Assembly: GCA_022340885.1 (NCBI GenBank)
Contig: JAJDND010000020.1
Coordinates: 1-64,000 of the forward strand
Source: Desulfobacterales bacterium
GTDB taxonomy: Bacteria; Desulfobacterota; Desulfobacteria; Desulfobacterales; UBA11574
DNA: 64,000 bases
Direction of reading: 5' to 3'
Under the pieces are notes generated by a model, which did not search any database, was not told the origin of the DNA, and worked only from the letters and a program-made list of their open reading frames with translations. Below, piece by piece: positions 1-8,305 of the stretch (within the stretch, counting starts at the first letter, position 1; every line of letters begins with the position of its first letter). Position numbers and translations under genes: made by a program.

Positions 1-5
1 TAGGA

Positions 6-1139
6 TCAATCAGGGCGGTATTTTGACGCCAACAGCCGATCGACTTTGGACTTTAGCTGCATCATCAACAGTTTCCCCGGGCTCAATTTGCCCCTTGCGC
101 GGCCCAGTTGGAAGATCGTCCCGGTGAAATTCCCGGGCACATCCGGTTGATCATATTCCGGCTTGCGGGCCAGCGTCATCGAACCTGCGGGACAGGTGGA
201 CACGCACAGGCCGCAGCCGATGCATCGATTCAGATCAATGGACGCTTTTTCACCAACCAGCTGAATCGCTTCCATCTGGCAGCGATCCTCACAAACGCCG
301 CAGCCCTGGCAGGTTTCAGCGTCGACCACGGCAAAAAACGGTGTGGATGCCAGGCTGGCGGGTTTGGGATAGCGTTTTAAATTCCGGAGCACGCCGCAGC
401 AATCTCCGCAGCAGCAACAGATATTCGCGATCTCTTTGGCATTGCTGGGTTGAAGCACCAAACCTGCTTCCTCGGCGATTTTTAGAATGTCCAATACTTC
501 ATCCTGACTGATCTCCCGGCCGAGGCCGTTTCGCAGATAATAGTCCGCTCCTCCGTCGAATATGAGGCAGGCCTCTTCAGGCTTGCCGCATCCCTTACCC
601 AACAACCCGAGCTCACGACGGCAGATACACGGTGCCACCACGGATTTGCGGACATGTTTGACCAATTCCTCTGCATTTTCATAGGTCATCACCTTCAGTT
701 CAGCGGACAAACTTTTATTGACAGGGACGGTCCGCAACTGAGGTTTTTTCCAGGCCTGGTCAAAAAGATATGGCATATATTCTCCCATATCCTTTGCCAT
801 GCCTTGGTCCAGATCATTGACGTGAAACTCCCAAATGCCGATGACATATTGAAGGGCCATGTATTTGGGTAGGCCGTTTCTGGACGCAATCCTGTAAATC
901 AGGCCTTTTTGAGCCATGGATTCCAATCGCCGGGAAGCGTCCTTCGCGGACATTTTCACGCGTCTGGCCACAACGCGGCTTTCTTCGGGAATCAGGGTCA
1001 AATACAGGGCAAACTCGGCCTCTTCAGGCGTAAACAGTCTTTTTAGAATTCGGAACTCCACCCCGGTATCCGTGGAAGGAAATCCACCGGGCAGGTTGTC
1101 CAGGTGTTTTGCAAGTTTTCGATAGATGTCTTCAGGCAT
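6..1139 (-). CDS. 4Fe-4S ferredoxin-type protein with N-terminal helical/winged-helix region
   Basis: The 377-residue protein has three parts. Residues 1-100 look like a winged-helix region. Residues 168-250 are Cys-rich, with CICRR at 171-175 and the run CCCCGDCC at 241-248. Two ferredoxin-type motifs follow: CQGCGVCEDRC (277-287) and CIGCGLCVSTCP (306-317). The last two motifs should bind two [4Fe-4S] clusters; the central Cys-rich part may bind another metal centre. There is no signal peptide, so it is probably cytoplasmic and acts in electron transfer or redox sensing. Architectures like this are common in anaerobic Desulfobacterota, but no reaction is known to me. It is transcribed away from the histidine kinase at 1623 across a 483-bp gap. 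It could equally be a redox-responsive regulator. The fold class is secure and the function is not. Confidence 0.8.
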   Translation of the reverse strand: MPEDIYRKLAKHLDNLPGGFPSTDTGVEFRILKRLFTPEEAEFALYLTLIPEESRVVARRVKMSAKDASRRLESMAQKGLIYRIASRNGLPKYMALQYVIGIWEFHVNDLDQGMAKDMGEYMPYLFDQAWKKPQLRTVPVNKSLSAELKVMTYENAEELVKHVRKSVVAPCICRRELGLLGKGCGKPEEACLIFDGGADYYLRNGLGREISQDEVLDILKIAEEAGLVLQPSNAKEIANICCCCGDCCGVLRNLKRYPKPASLASTPFFAVVDAETCQGCGVCEDRCQMEAIQLVGEKASIDLNRCIGCGLCVSTCPAGSMTLARKPEYDQPDVPGNFTGTIFQLGRARGKLSPGKLLMMQLKSKVDRLLASKYRPD

Positions 1140-1622
1140 AGACCCCTTCAGTTAGATTTAATGGGAATATTTTATTCACCGCCCGCTCGCAGGCTCGCTC
1201 GAGCTCACAGAGCACAGAGATGATCTGTTTTATTGTTGTCCGTTGAGCGAACGGAAAACAATAAAAACTTGCCTTTCCGGCGGGAAAATAACTCTTTCAT
1301 CCAATTGGAATTCTTCCACTGTATAAACCCCGGATTTATTGCCTGCCATGTTGAATGTAAATCCCATTTAATCGGGTCGAACCCTTTGTGTCCAGTAAAA
1401 TTTTTGTTCTTTATTCAAACCCAAAAGAGTCAAAATTATGACATAGCAATAATTTGACGCCAAAATTTCATTATCTTATTCTATCCGGACTTCATGTCTT
1501 TGACCATAACTAACTGAAATCAGCTACATTTATCTATCGTGAACGATTTGGCACAGTTTCTGCTTTTTAAACGAAAGCGGTTGTGTTTCCAAAATTTTTG
1601 AGTACATTCAGGAAATTTAAAC
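1140..1622. other. 483-bp divergent intergenic region
   Basis: This AT-rich gap separates the ferredoxin-type gene (minus) from the hybrid kinase (plus) and must hold the promoters of both. It contains a short microrepeat (cacagagcacagag, about 1205-1218) and the hairpin described at 1228-1266. I see nothing else recognisable in it. Confidence 0.6.
1228..1266. other. Strong hairpin, 17-bp stem
   Basis: Arms 1228-1244 and 1250-1266 pair over 17 positions with one mismatch around a 5-nt loop. AT-rich outer and GC-rich inner stem, with T/A runs on both sides, resemble a bidirectional terminator. It lies between divergent genes, so a regulatory or leader role is just as possible. Confidence 0.5.
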
Positions 1623-4004
1623 ATGGGCAAAAAACCATCCTATGAAGCGATAGCGCAGAGGGTTGAAGAACTTGAAAAAAGATGCCTGAAACAAAAGGCC
1701 CTCGGGCGAGCGCTTCGTGAAAGCGAGGAACTGCTGAAAGCCACGGTTGAGGCAACCGCAGATGGAATCCTTGTGGTGGATGAAAATGGGAAAATCCTTC
1801 ATTCCAACAAACGATTTGCCCAGTTATGGAATATTCCGGATGAACTCATGGAAACAAGAGATGATCGGAAGCTGCTCGACTACGTTTTAAACCAGCTGTC
1901 ATCCCCCAATGAATTTCTCACAAAGGTTCAGAAGCTGTATAAGTCAACAGATGAAGATTTTGATACGATTCATTTTAAGAACGGGCAGATCTTGGAACGC
2001 AAATCTCGTCCGTTGATGAGAAATAAAGAAATTTACGGACGGGTATGGAGCTTTCGAGATGTTACCGAACAAAAGCAAGCCATGAATGCTTTGCAAAAAG
2101 GCGAAGAGCGACATCGAATATACTTTGAGAATGTATCTGATGTTATTTTCTCAATAGATCCTGATTTCAGAATTATAAATATCAGTCCATCCGTAGAAAG
2201 GGTGTTGGGATATACGCCCAAGGAAATGATCGGAAAACCGATCCAGGATCTGAATGTGCTTGACCCGGATTCGCTGCAAAAAGCGTTTTCTGACATCATG
2301 AAAGTCCTTTCAGGAAAACGGATTCCTTTTTCTCAATACGAATTTATTTCCAAGGATGGGGCCAGAAAATTCGGTGAAGTCAGTTTATCCCCTTTAACGC
2401 GCAACGGGAAAGTCGTTGCCATGGTCTCGGTGGCAAGGGATATCACTGAACGCAAAAGCATAGAAGATGCCTTGAAACAAAGCAAAGAGCGATATCGTAT
2501 CGTTCTGGAAGCAAATCCCGATCCCGTGGTCGTTTATGACATGGAGGGAAAAGTTATCTACTTTAACAAGGCCTTCTCAAACGTTTTCGGATGGCACCTG
2601 GAAGAATGTATCGGCCAAAAAATGGATGATTTTGTACCAACGGATGCTTGGCCTGAAACCACGACGATGATCAATAAAGTGACATCCGGAGAGAACTTTT
2701 CGGGTATTGAAACGCGTCGCTACACAAAAGAAGGAAAAATTATTCCGGTGAGCATAAGCGGAGCCATTTATCGGGATGAGAGTGGCAATCCCATTGGAAG
2801 CGTCATTAACCTCAGAGATATCAGTGATCAGAAAGTGTTGGAAATACAACTTCAGCAAGCCCAGAAGATGGAGGCTATTGGCACGCTGGCCGGAGGCATT
2901 GCTCACGACTTCAATAATTTGTTAATGGGCATCCAAGGATGCACGTCTTTAATGTTTATGGACATCGATGCGAATCATCCCAATTTTGAATATCTCCATA
3001 GAATAGAAAATTATATAAAGAATGCAACGAGCCTTACTAAACAACTTCTCGGCTTTGCCAGAAAGGGAAAATATGAAATCAAAGCCACAGATGTAAACGA
3101 TCTCGTCAATAAAAGCTCCGAGATGTTCGGGAGAACTAAAAAAGAGATTACGATACATATTAAATGTCAATCAGATATCTGGCCGGTGGAAGTGGACCAA
3201 TTTCAGATTGAACAGGTGCTTTTGAATCTTTATGTCAATGCATGGCAAGCCATGTCCGGTACCGGGGAGCTTTATATTCAAACGGAAAATATCATATTGA
3301 ATGATAAAGACGTTAAAGCATACGGAATGCCTTCAGGCAGGTATGTAAAAATTTCTGTCACGGATACTGGTATTGGAATAGATGAAACCATTCAACATAA
3401 AATATTCGATCCGTTTTTTACCACCAAAGAGATCAGCAGGGGTACCGGCCTGGGACTTGCTTCGGCTTATGGTATTATCAAAAATCATGGCGGGATTATA
3501 AATACTGACAGTAAAAAGGGCGAAGGGGCGACCTTCAACATTTTCCTGCCTGCATCTGAAAAAAAGATTATAAAAGAAAAAATGACACACAAAGAAATAT
3601 TAAAGGGTTCAGAAACAGTTCTTCTCGTGGATGACGAAGATATAATCATAGATGTCGGCCGTGATCTTTTAGAAAAATTAGGTTATGAAGTGCTCACTGC
3701 AAAAAGCGGGAGAGAGGCTGTAGATATCTACAAAAGCAACCGGGAAAAGATCGATATCGTCATTCTGGACATGGTCATGCCAAAAATGGGGGGTGCGGAC
3801 ACCTATGAAAAACTGAGAGGTGCGGATCCCGCTGTAAAGGTTCTTCTTTCAAGCGGCTACAGCATCGATGGACAGGCAAGCAAGATATTATCCAGGGGCT
3901 GCGATGGATTTATCCAAAAGCCATTCGATATCAAAAGCCTGTCATTGGAAATAAGGAAAATCCTGGATGACACCATAGAAGACAGTGGCCGATGTTTAAA
4001 TTAA
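1623..4004 (+). CDS. Cytoplasmic multi-PAS hybrid sensor histidine kinase
   Basis: The 793-residue protein has a short N-terminal coiled coil and three PAS domains (about 30-155, 160-280, 285-410), each ending in a D-I/V-T/S-(E/D)-(R/Q)-K type linker. A HisKA domain follows with the phospho-acceptor His428 in GIAHDFNN. The HATPase_c domain has the G-box GTGLGLASAYG. A C-terminal receiver starts at VLLVDDED with phospho-acceptor Asp716 in ILDMVMPK and a conserved Lys in QKPF. No membrane segment is visible, so it should sense an internal cue through its PAS domains. The receiver in cis suggests a phosphorelay or autoinhibition. No response-regulator partner is adjacent; the lone receiver protein at 58 kb is far away. 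The signal cannot be told from sequence. Confidence 0.93.
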   Translation: MGKKPSYEAIAQRVEELEKRCLKQKALGRALRESEELLKATVEATADGILVVDENGKILHSNKRFAQLWNIPDELMETRDDRKLLDYVLNQLSSPNEFLTKVQKLYKSTDEDFDTIHFKNGQILERKSRPLMRNKEIYGRVWSFRDVTEQKQAMNALQKGEERHRIYFENVSDVIFSIDPDFRIINISPSVERVLGYTPKEMIGKPIQDLNVLDPDSLQKAFSDIMKVLSGKRIPFSQYEFISKDGARKFGEVSLSPLTRNGKVVAMVSVARDITERKSIEDALKQSKERYRIVLEANPDPVVVYDMEGKVIYFNKAFSNVFGWHLEECIGQKMDDFVPTDAWPETTTMINKVTSGENFSGIETRRYTKEGKIIPVSISGAIYRDESGNPIGSVINLRDISDQKVLEIQLQQAQKMEAIGTLAGGIAHDFNNLLMGIQGCTSLMFMDIDANHPNFEYLHRIENYIKNATSLTKQLLGFARKGKYEIKATDVNDLVNKSSEMFGRTKKEITIHIKCQSDIWPVEVDQFQIEQVLLNLYVNAWQAMSGTGELYIQTENIILNDKDVKAYGMPSGRYVKISVTDTGIGIDETIQHKIFDPFFTTKEISRGTGLGLASAYGIIKNHGGIINTDSKKGEGATFNIFLPASEKKIIKEKMTHKEILKGSETVLLVDDEDIIIDVGRDLLEKLGYEVLTAKSGREAVDIYKSNREKIDIVILDMVMPKMGGADTYEKLRGADPAVKVLLSSGYSIDGQASKILSRGCDGFIQKPFDIKSLSLEIRKILDDTIEDSGRCLN

Positions 4005-4145
4005 ACCGGCCTTACCTCTGGCCTCCGATCTCCGACCCCTGATAGTGGGTTGATGATTATGGAGATCATTTGATCAGCAGCGGACATGACAGGCGATCCC
4101 ATGAACAAGCCTGCCAGCTTCTGCTTGCATTCCTCTACATTTAGA

Positions 4146-4323
4146 TAGTGTCCACCCATAAATGGTCTTTTTGCCCAATCTCTGCGTTATGCTCAAAAAA
4201 TAATCCTCGGAATATCAATTATATGCCTGCAGTTATTTTTTTCGCATGCCTTCCGTCTTCGCCTGAAGGCTACGCCGGACAACTGATCTTGAACAAAAAT
4301 CCTCATTTATGGATGGACACTAT
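4146..4323. repeat. Palindromic element family 1, copy D (about 178 bp)
   Basis: Terminal inverted repeats of 20 nt (4146-4165 and about 4304-4323, one mismatch) enclose the family core: TTTTTGCCCAA, GCGTTATGCTCAA, TCCTCGGAATAT, TATGCCTGCAGTTA and TCTTGAACAAAAA. It is longer than the other copies because of an extra GC-rich hairpin around 4255-4279. Its right end contains the stop codon of the MutT-like gene. Orientation on the plus strand matches the copies at 11803 and 15569. Confidence 0.7.
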
Positions 4324-4736
4324 ATAGCAATTTCTTTGTTTTGCAGCTTTTCGATAAAAATCCGGTCTGCCGGCGCAAAATCAAACCCGGTAAGATCTTC
4401 CGGAGATACCCATTTAAAATCGTCGTGGGCTTTAGGATGGATGGCCCCGCCTTCCCAGTGTGTACGATACGCCAAAAGCTCGATGGAAATATGATCATAA
4501 TGATAAACACTCGATCCAAGATACCCGCCCACGGACACGTCGATACCGAACTCTTCTTTCATTTCCCGTTTTAGGCACTGTTCCGGCGTTTCATGGGCTT
4601 CGATCTTTCCGCCGGGAAATTCCCATTTGTCCGGCGGTCGATCTTCGGGCCCCCGCCTGGCAATGAGTATTTTTTCATCTTTGACCAGTATGGCTGCCGT
4701 AACTTTGACGATATCTGAATAGCTCGTATTATTCAT
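4320..4736 (-). CDS. MutT-type Nudix hydrolase (8-oxo-dGTP diphosphatase-like)
   Basis: The Nudix box is complete: G followed by five residues, E, seven residues, then REMKEEFGI, the signature that binds the Mg-diphosphate. The protein is short (138 residues), as is usual for MutT. Flanking KWEFPGGKIE and the late WVSPEDL are also typical of the MutT/NudG group, which hydrolyses oxidised nucleotides such as 8-oxo-dGTP. I chose the start at 4736 (MNNTSY), where similarity to the family begins. A start 12 codons upstream is open but reads through repeat-derived sequence, and neither has a strong ribosome site. The stop codon lies inside the terminal repeat of element D. The exact nucleotide substrate is unknown. 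Confidence 0.85.
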   Translation of the reverse strand: MNNTSYSDIVKVTAAILVKDEKILIARRGPEDRPPDKWEFPGGKIEAHETPEQCLKREMKEEFGIDVSVGGYLGSSVYHYDHISIELLAYRTHWEGGAIHPKAHDDFKWVSPEDLTGFDFAPADRIFIEKLQNKEIAI

Positions 4737-4866
4737 TTTAAATTTTAACCGCAGATGGACGCAGATGAACACAGATTTTTTCTTCTGCGCACCCCGCAGA
4801 AGAAAACAGGTGTCATCGCTGCGCGAATTTTATAGCCTGAATATCCTGTTAATTCTGTCTGAATTT
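4737..4866. repeat. Degenerate microrepeat between Nudix and hypothetical genes
   Basis: The stretch 4750-4780 carries the motif ccgcagatggacgcagatg with a related gaacacagat, a short-period degenerate repeat found dispersed in many environmental genomes. It recurs in weaker form at 6255-6345. The palindrome TTCTTCTGCGCACCCCGCAGAAGAA around 4780-4804 could form a small hairpin. Confidence 0.45.
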
Positions 4867-5304
4867 TCAGTTCCGGATCGGATTCCGAATGACGCAGGCC
4901 TTTTCCAACAGATCATTGAAGGCAGGGTTGAACTTTTTAATGAGATCTATTCTTCGGGCAGAGAGAATATTGTCCAGACCCGGCGGGTCCAATCCGATGT
5001 CATCTTCCCTGTTGACGGCTTCCATGATAATCGAAATCGCATAAATCGCCATCATCTCGATCATATCTTCAGCGGGAACCGTGCTCCTGTCGATATGGAG
5101 ATGTCTCAGTATTTCAAAGACGCAAACCGACAACAGCGGATCGGCCGCATCTTGCGGATCCTTGCATTCCTCGAGACTGAAATTGCGATCCAAAAAATCT
5201 TCCGAAATCCTTTGCAGCTTTTCAAGCCATGCGCGATTGAGATTTTGCGGCAAAACCCCAGCAGGTCCTTTTGACAAAACTTCGTTATTGAATTTGGATA
5301 TCAT
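4867..5304 (-). CDS. Conserved-looking hypothetical acidic helical protein
   Basis: I do not recognise this 145-residue protein. It is acidic and mostly helical by composition, with no Cys cluster, no signal peptide and no membrane segment. The start at 5304 is supported by AAAGGA about 8 bases upstream. It contains a segment rich in Met/Ile/Ala (EDMIEMMAIYAISIIMEA) that could be a buried helix. The 3' neighbour is the MutT-like gene, on the same strand 130 bp away, so co-transcription is possible but the gap holds microrepeats. Codon use resembles the neighbouring genes, which supports it being real. Confidence 0.6.
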   Translation of the reverse strand: MISKFNNEVLSKGPAGVLPQNLNRAWLEKLQRISEDFLDRNFSLEECKDPQDAADPLLSVCVFEILRHLHIDRSTVPAEDMIEMMAIYAISIIMEAVNREDDIGLDPPGLDNILSARRIDLIKKFNPAFNDLLEKACVIRNPIRN

Positions 5305-5374
5305 ATTTCGGTTCCTTTATCGCTGAACGAAAGCTTATGGCTTTGCATCTTCCAAGTTAATCTTGCTAAAAAAA

Positions 5375-5415
5375 CTTGTCTCTCGCAGAGCACGCAGAGT
5401 ACACGGAGAAAGACG
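5375..5415. repeat. CAGAGCACGCAGAG-type microrepeat
   Basis: The sequence around 5384-5415 (cgcagagcacgcagagtaca, then cggagaaag) is a degenerate dispersed repeat similar to the one near 1205. It sits in the 284-bp gap upstream of the hypothetical gene (start 5304), in which I otherwise see only AT-rich sequence and the 3'-end repeat at 5533. Confidence 0.4.
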
Positions 5416-5532
5416 ATGGTCTTTTTTTTCCAGCGAATGCCGGAAAATTAAAATTAAAGTTAGACCAAAGTGTTAATTTACCTGATAAATCGATCAAATG
5501 TCAACGGCTATACTCTATTTGGGCATATTTAA

Positions 5533-5570
5533 ACCTAAGCTGAGCGTTTCAAATTTTTGAAATGGTTATT
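5533..5570. repeat. Family 3 palindrome at 3' end of HAD gene (terminator-like)
   Basis: The 38-nt block beginning AAACCTAAGCTGAGCG contains the dyad TTTCAAATTTTTGAAA. It is repeated with a single mismatch at 10192-10230. Both copies lie within 20 bases of the stop codon of a minus-strand gene (HAD at 5589, Nudix at 10236). A role as terminator or 3' mRNA end is likely but not proven. Confidence 0.5.
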
Positions 5571-5588
5571 TTAACAAAAATATTAAGA

Positions 5589-6248
5589 TCAGATTAGGCC
5601 GGCTTGTTCGGCCCAATCCAACAGGGTATGAAACGGCCCGAAAAACCCGTGTTCATTTTCGAACTCGCCGGTATCGGGGTCGATGGCCGCAAAGGGGACG
5701 CCGGTGGCCCGGGTCGCCCATAAATCCCCCTTGCCGTCGCCGATGAACAGGCAGTCTCCGGGCCTGAATTCGAATTCATCCAGCAGGCATTTTAAGGATT
5801 CGGTTTTGGGCCAATTGCCGCCGCCCCGGATGATGTCCAGGTGCGATTCAAGTCCCTGGGCGGCCAAGATTCGGCGAAGTTCATCGAGGGGGGTGTTGGA
5901 CAATGCCACGCGGGTCATGCCGCGCCGGGCAACGGCATCCAGGATATTCTTGCAGCCTTTTGCCGGCGGCGCCGTGCCCATGGACCTTTGCGTCAATGTT
6001 TTCAACTTTTGCCAGAGGCCCTCGAACTCGTTTTCCCCAAAGGGACGTTGGATAATTCGGCTTTGAACCCGGCGAATTTTCTCGCCCCGGTCGATGCCGG
6101 TCAGAGTCAAATAAAACGCGGCGATCTGTTCCTGCACCATGGGGTCGCCGCTGAATGCCCGGCCCATGGCCCGGGCATTGGCCATATTCGAATCGATCAG
6201 CACGCCGTTGACATCGAAAATGCAGATTTTGACTTTGGAAAGATTCAT
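5589..6248 (-). CDS. HAD-superfamily protein with Asp-to-Asn change in motif I
   Basis: The 219-residue protein has the haloacid dehalogenase fold. Motif I is IFDVNGVLIDS near residue 10, motif II is VALSNTP, a lysine follows in WPKTESLK, and the acidic motif IV is LFIGDGKGDLWA. The helical cap between motifs I and II matches the phosphoglycolate phosphatase/beta-phosphoglucomutase size class. The usual second Asp of DxD, the general acid/base in phosphatases, is Asn here. The nucleophile Asp is kept. Phosphatase activity may therefore be weak, or the reaction may be different. It is transcribed alone, with mtoX diverging 729 bp away. The substrate is unknown. Confidence 0.8.
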   Translation of the reverse strand: MNLSKVKICIFDVNGVLIDSNMANARAMGRAFSGDPMVQEQIAAFYLTLTGIDRGEKIRRVQSRIIQRPFGENEFEGLWQKLKTLTQRSMGTAPPAKGCKNILDAVARRGMTRVALSNTPLDELRRILAAQGLESHLDIIRGGGNWPKTESLKCLLDEFEFRPGDCLFIGDGKGDLWATRATGVPFAAIDPDTGEFENEHGFFGPFHTLLDWAEQAGLI

Positions 6249-6977
6249 TATATTTATTCAACCGCAGATTTACCCTGTTAAATCCTCTGAAAGAGTCTGG
6301 CATCTTCAGTATTTAACGGGGTGGGCGCGGATGGACGCTGAATATTTTTTATCGCTTGGCGAAAAATCTAAAAAGCTTAAATCCGTTATATTTTACTTGG
6401 CCACAAAAAGCACAAATGGACACAAAATATTTTTTTCACTTCGCGATAACTGCGGAAATTCAAATATCTTGTATAGAAGTGGTTTCAAAATCTTCAATCG
6501 GGTTCAAGGTCAAGGCAAACTGTGATGGCCAACCGCAGGAATATCGGGAATATTTCGAGGATTGGACGTCGTAGTTTAACACAGAGATTGAGACCGAGAG
6601 GAGGTTTTGAAACCACTTCTCAAAACATAGAGAAAAACGGAGACAGAGGCAATAGAATCTTTTCCTTGATGGCGTTCAAATATGGATCGCTGCCGGCAAA
6701 TATGCCACAACGTGGTAATTTTTTATTGACATTCAATATTTAATATTTACTTCTTGAGAAATGAGGTTTTTTGTATTCAGATCGATACATAATCCTTATC
6801 TCACCTGATCTCGGCCGTTGCAAAGACCAATCATCAGACGGGCCTACCCCTATGTGTGTACGTTCTGAATAAAGGCTTGGCCAACGAAACCTGAGCTTGT
6901 CTTATTTTTCCCAGTACCAGCATTTCACAATTTATATCGATATCTATTTTGTCACATTCCTTCAAGGAGGTGGACTT
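6249..6977. other. 729-bp divergent intergenic region with repeats
   Basis: This gap upstream of mtoX holds a degenerate 'ccgcagattt...gcggatggacgctgaat' microrepeat (about 6258-6345), a related 'gccacaaaaagcacaaatgg' stretch (6401-6420) and the complete palindromic element at 6475-6620. An AT-rich stretch at 6720-6770 has a TTGACA (6726-6731) but no convincing -10 at the right distance. The mtoX promoter should lie downstream of the element, though I could not place it. Confidence 0.5.
6475..6620. repeat. Palindromic element family 1, copy C (146 bp)
   Basis: Perfect 16-nt terminal inverted repeats (6475-6490 and 6605-6620) enclose a core that is nearly identical to the copy at 37319-37462. 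The shared block runs from about 6528 to 6567 and includes CCAACCGCAGGAATATCGGG, AATATTTCGAGGATTGGA and ACACAGAGATTGAG. Relative to mtoX it has the same orientation as the gene-proximal copies elsewhere, but it lies about 357 nt upstream of the start. Confidence 0.75.
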
Positions 6978-8303
6978 ATGAATACCCATAGAAAAACACT
7001 TTACACCGCCGCAGCGATCCTTTTTGCAGGGTTTTTCGTGCTGGCGGCGCATCCATCGTGGGCCAATGAAACCGGTTTGCCCCACAGCATGGTCAAAATA
7101 ACCGGGCAGGAAGATTTCGTCCATATTTGGACCCTCGGTGCCGAAGGCATCGGGGATGAACAGGACAAACTGGTGACCGTCGACGTGAATCCGAACTCGA
7201 AACAGTACGGCAAAGTCGTGAATGCCTTGTCGGTCGGGGGGCGAAACGAAGCACACCACATGGGATTTACGTTTGACCGTCGGTATCTCTGGGCCGCCAC
7301 GTTGGACACCAGCAAAATATTTATCTTTGATATCCACACCGATCCCGCGCACCCGAAACTCATCCGGACCGTTACCGACTTTGTGGCAAAGAGCGGCGGC
7401 GTTGTCGGCCCCCATACGGTGATGCCCGTAAAGGACCGCATGCTTATCACCGGACTCTCCAACAACCGCGACCACGGCGGCCGATCGGCTCTTGTCGAAT
7501 ACACCAATAACGGAAAATATATCGCCACCTACTGGATGCCTACAGATGACAATCTTCAGGGAGCGAAGAAGACCGGAAAATACGCGGATGGCTATAATTA
7601 CGACGTGAGGGCATTGACCCGGCTGGACACCATGTTCACATCATCCTTTTCTGGCTGGTCCAACTACATGATGGACTTCGGCAAGATGCTCAAAGATGAG
7701 CAGGCCATGAAGCGGTTCGGCAATACCTTTGTCGTCTGGCGTTTGAGCGACCGCAAACCGCTCAAGGTTTTCGATGTACCGGGCGCGCCCCTGGAGATCC
7801 GCGTTGCCATCGATCCGGCGCATGATTATGCCTTTACCGCCGCCACACTCACTTCCAAACTCTGGCTGATCTACCGTGACAAGCAGGGAGAATGGCAGGC
7901 CGAGGAAATCGGCGACATCGGCGACCCATCCAAAGTACCGCTTCCCGTGGCCTTTACAATTTCTTCGGACGACCGGCTGCTTTGGGTCACAACGTTTATG
8001 GACGGCACGGTTCGCGCTTACAATATCGAAGACCCTTTCCACCCGGTTCAGATCTATGAGAAACACATCGGCTCCCAGGTCAATATGGTATCGACCAGTT
8101 GGGACGGCAAGCGGCTTTACTTCACGAGTTCGCTGTTGTCCAAGTGGGACAAAAAAGGCAAAGACAACGAACAATTTATCAAGGGCTTTGTTTGGAACGG
8201 CAAAGAACTCAAAGAACGCTTTGTCATCGACTTTACTAAGGAGAAACTGGGCCGTCCTCATGAAATGAAGTTTTCTTCCTATTCGCTGTATGGTAAGCTG
8301 TAA
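6978..8303 (+). CDS. mtoX: SBP56-family methanethiol oxidase-like protein, periplasmic
   Basis: The mature protein is a beta-propeller-like member of the selenium-binding protein 56 family. Members characterised in Hyphomicrobium oxidise methanethiol to formaldehyde, H2S and H2O2 and depend on copper. Family marks include GGRNEAHHMGFT, GPHTVMPVKDRMLITGLSN, VRALTRLDTMFTSSF and the C-terminal RPHEMKFSSYSL, which are rich in His, Cys-free and typical. The start at 6978 is fixed by AAGGAGG at 6964-6970. It begins a clear Sec signal peptide of about 29 residues ending in PSWA, so the protein is exported. The stop is 2 bases before the mauG-like gene, so the two are co-translated. Assignment to the family is strong. 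Methanethiol as substrate is an inference from family and neighbour. Confidence 0.85.
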   Translation: MNTHRKTLYTAAAILFAGFFVLAAHPSWANETGLPHSMVKITGQEDFVHIWTLGAEGIGDEQDKLVTVDVNPNSKQYGKVVNALSVGGRNEAHHMGFTFDRRYLWAATLDTSKIFIFDIHTDPAHPKLIRTVTDFVAKSGGVVGPHTVMPVKDRMLITGLSNNRDHGGRSALVEYTNNGKYIATYWMPTDDNLQGAKKTGKYADGYNYDVRALTRLDTMFTSSFSGWSNYMMDFGKMLKDEQAMKRFGNTFVVWRLSDRKPLKVFDVPGAPLEIRVAIDPAHDYAFTAATLTSKLWLIYRDKQGEWQAEEIGDIGDPSKVPLPVAFTISSDDRLLWVTTFMDGTVRAYNIEDPFHPVQIYEKHIGSQVNMVSTSWDGKRLYFTSSLLSKWDKKGKDNEQFIKGFVWNGKELKERFVIDFTKEKLGRPHEMKFSSYSLYGKL

Positions 8304-8305
8304 AA

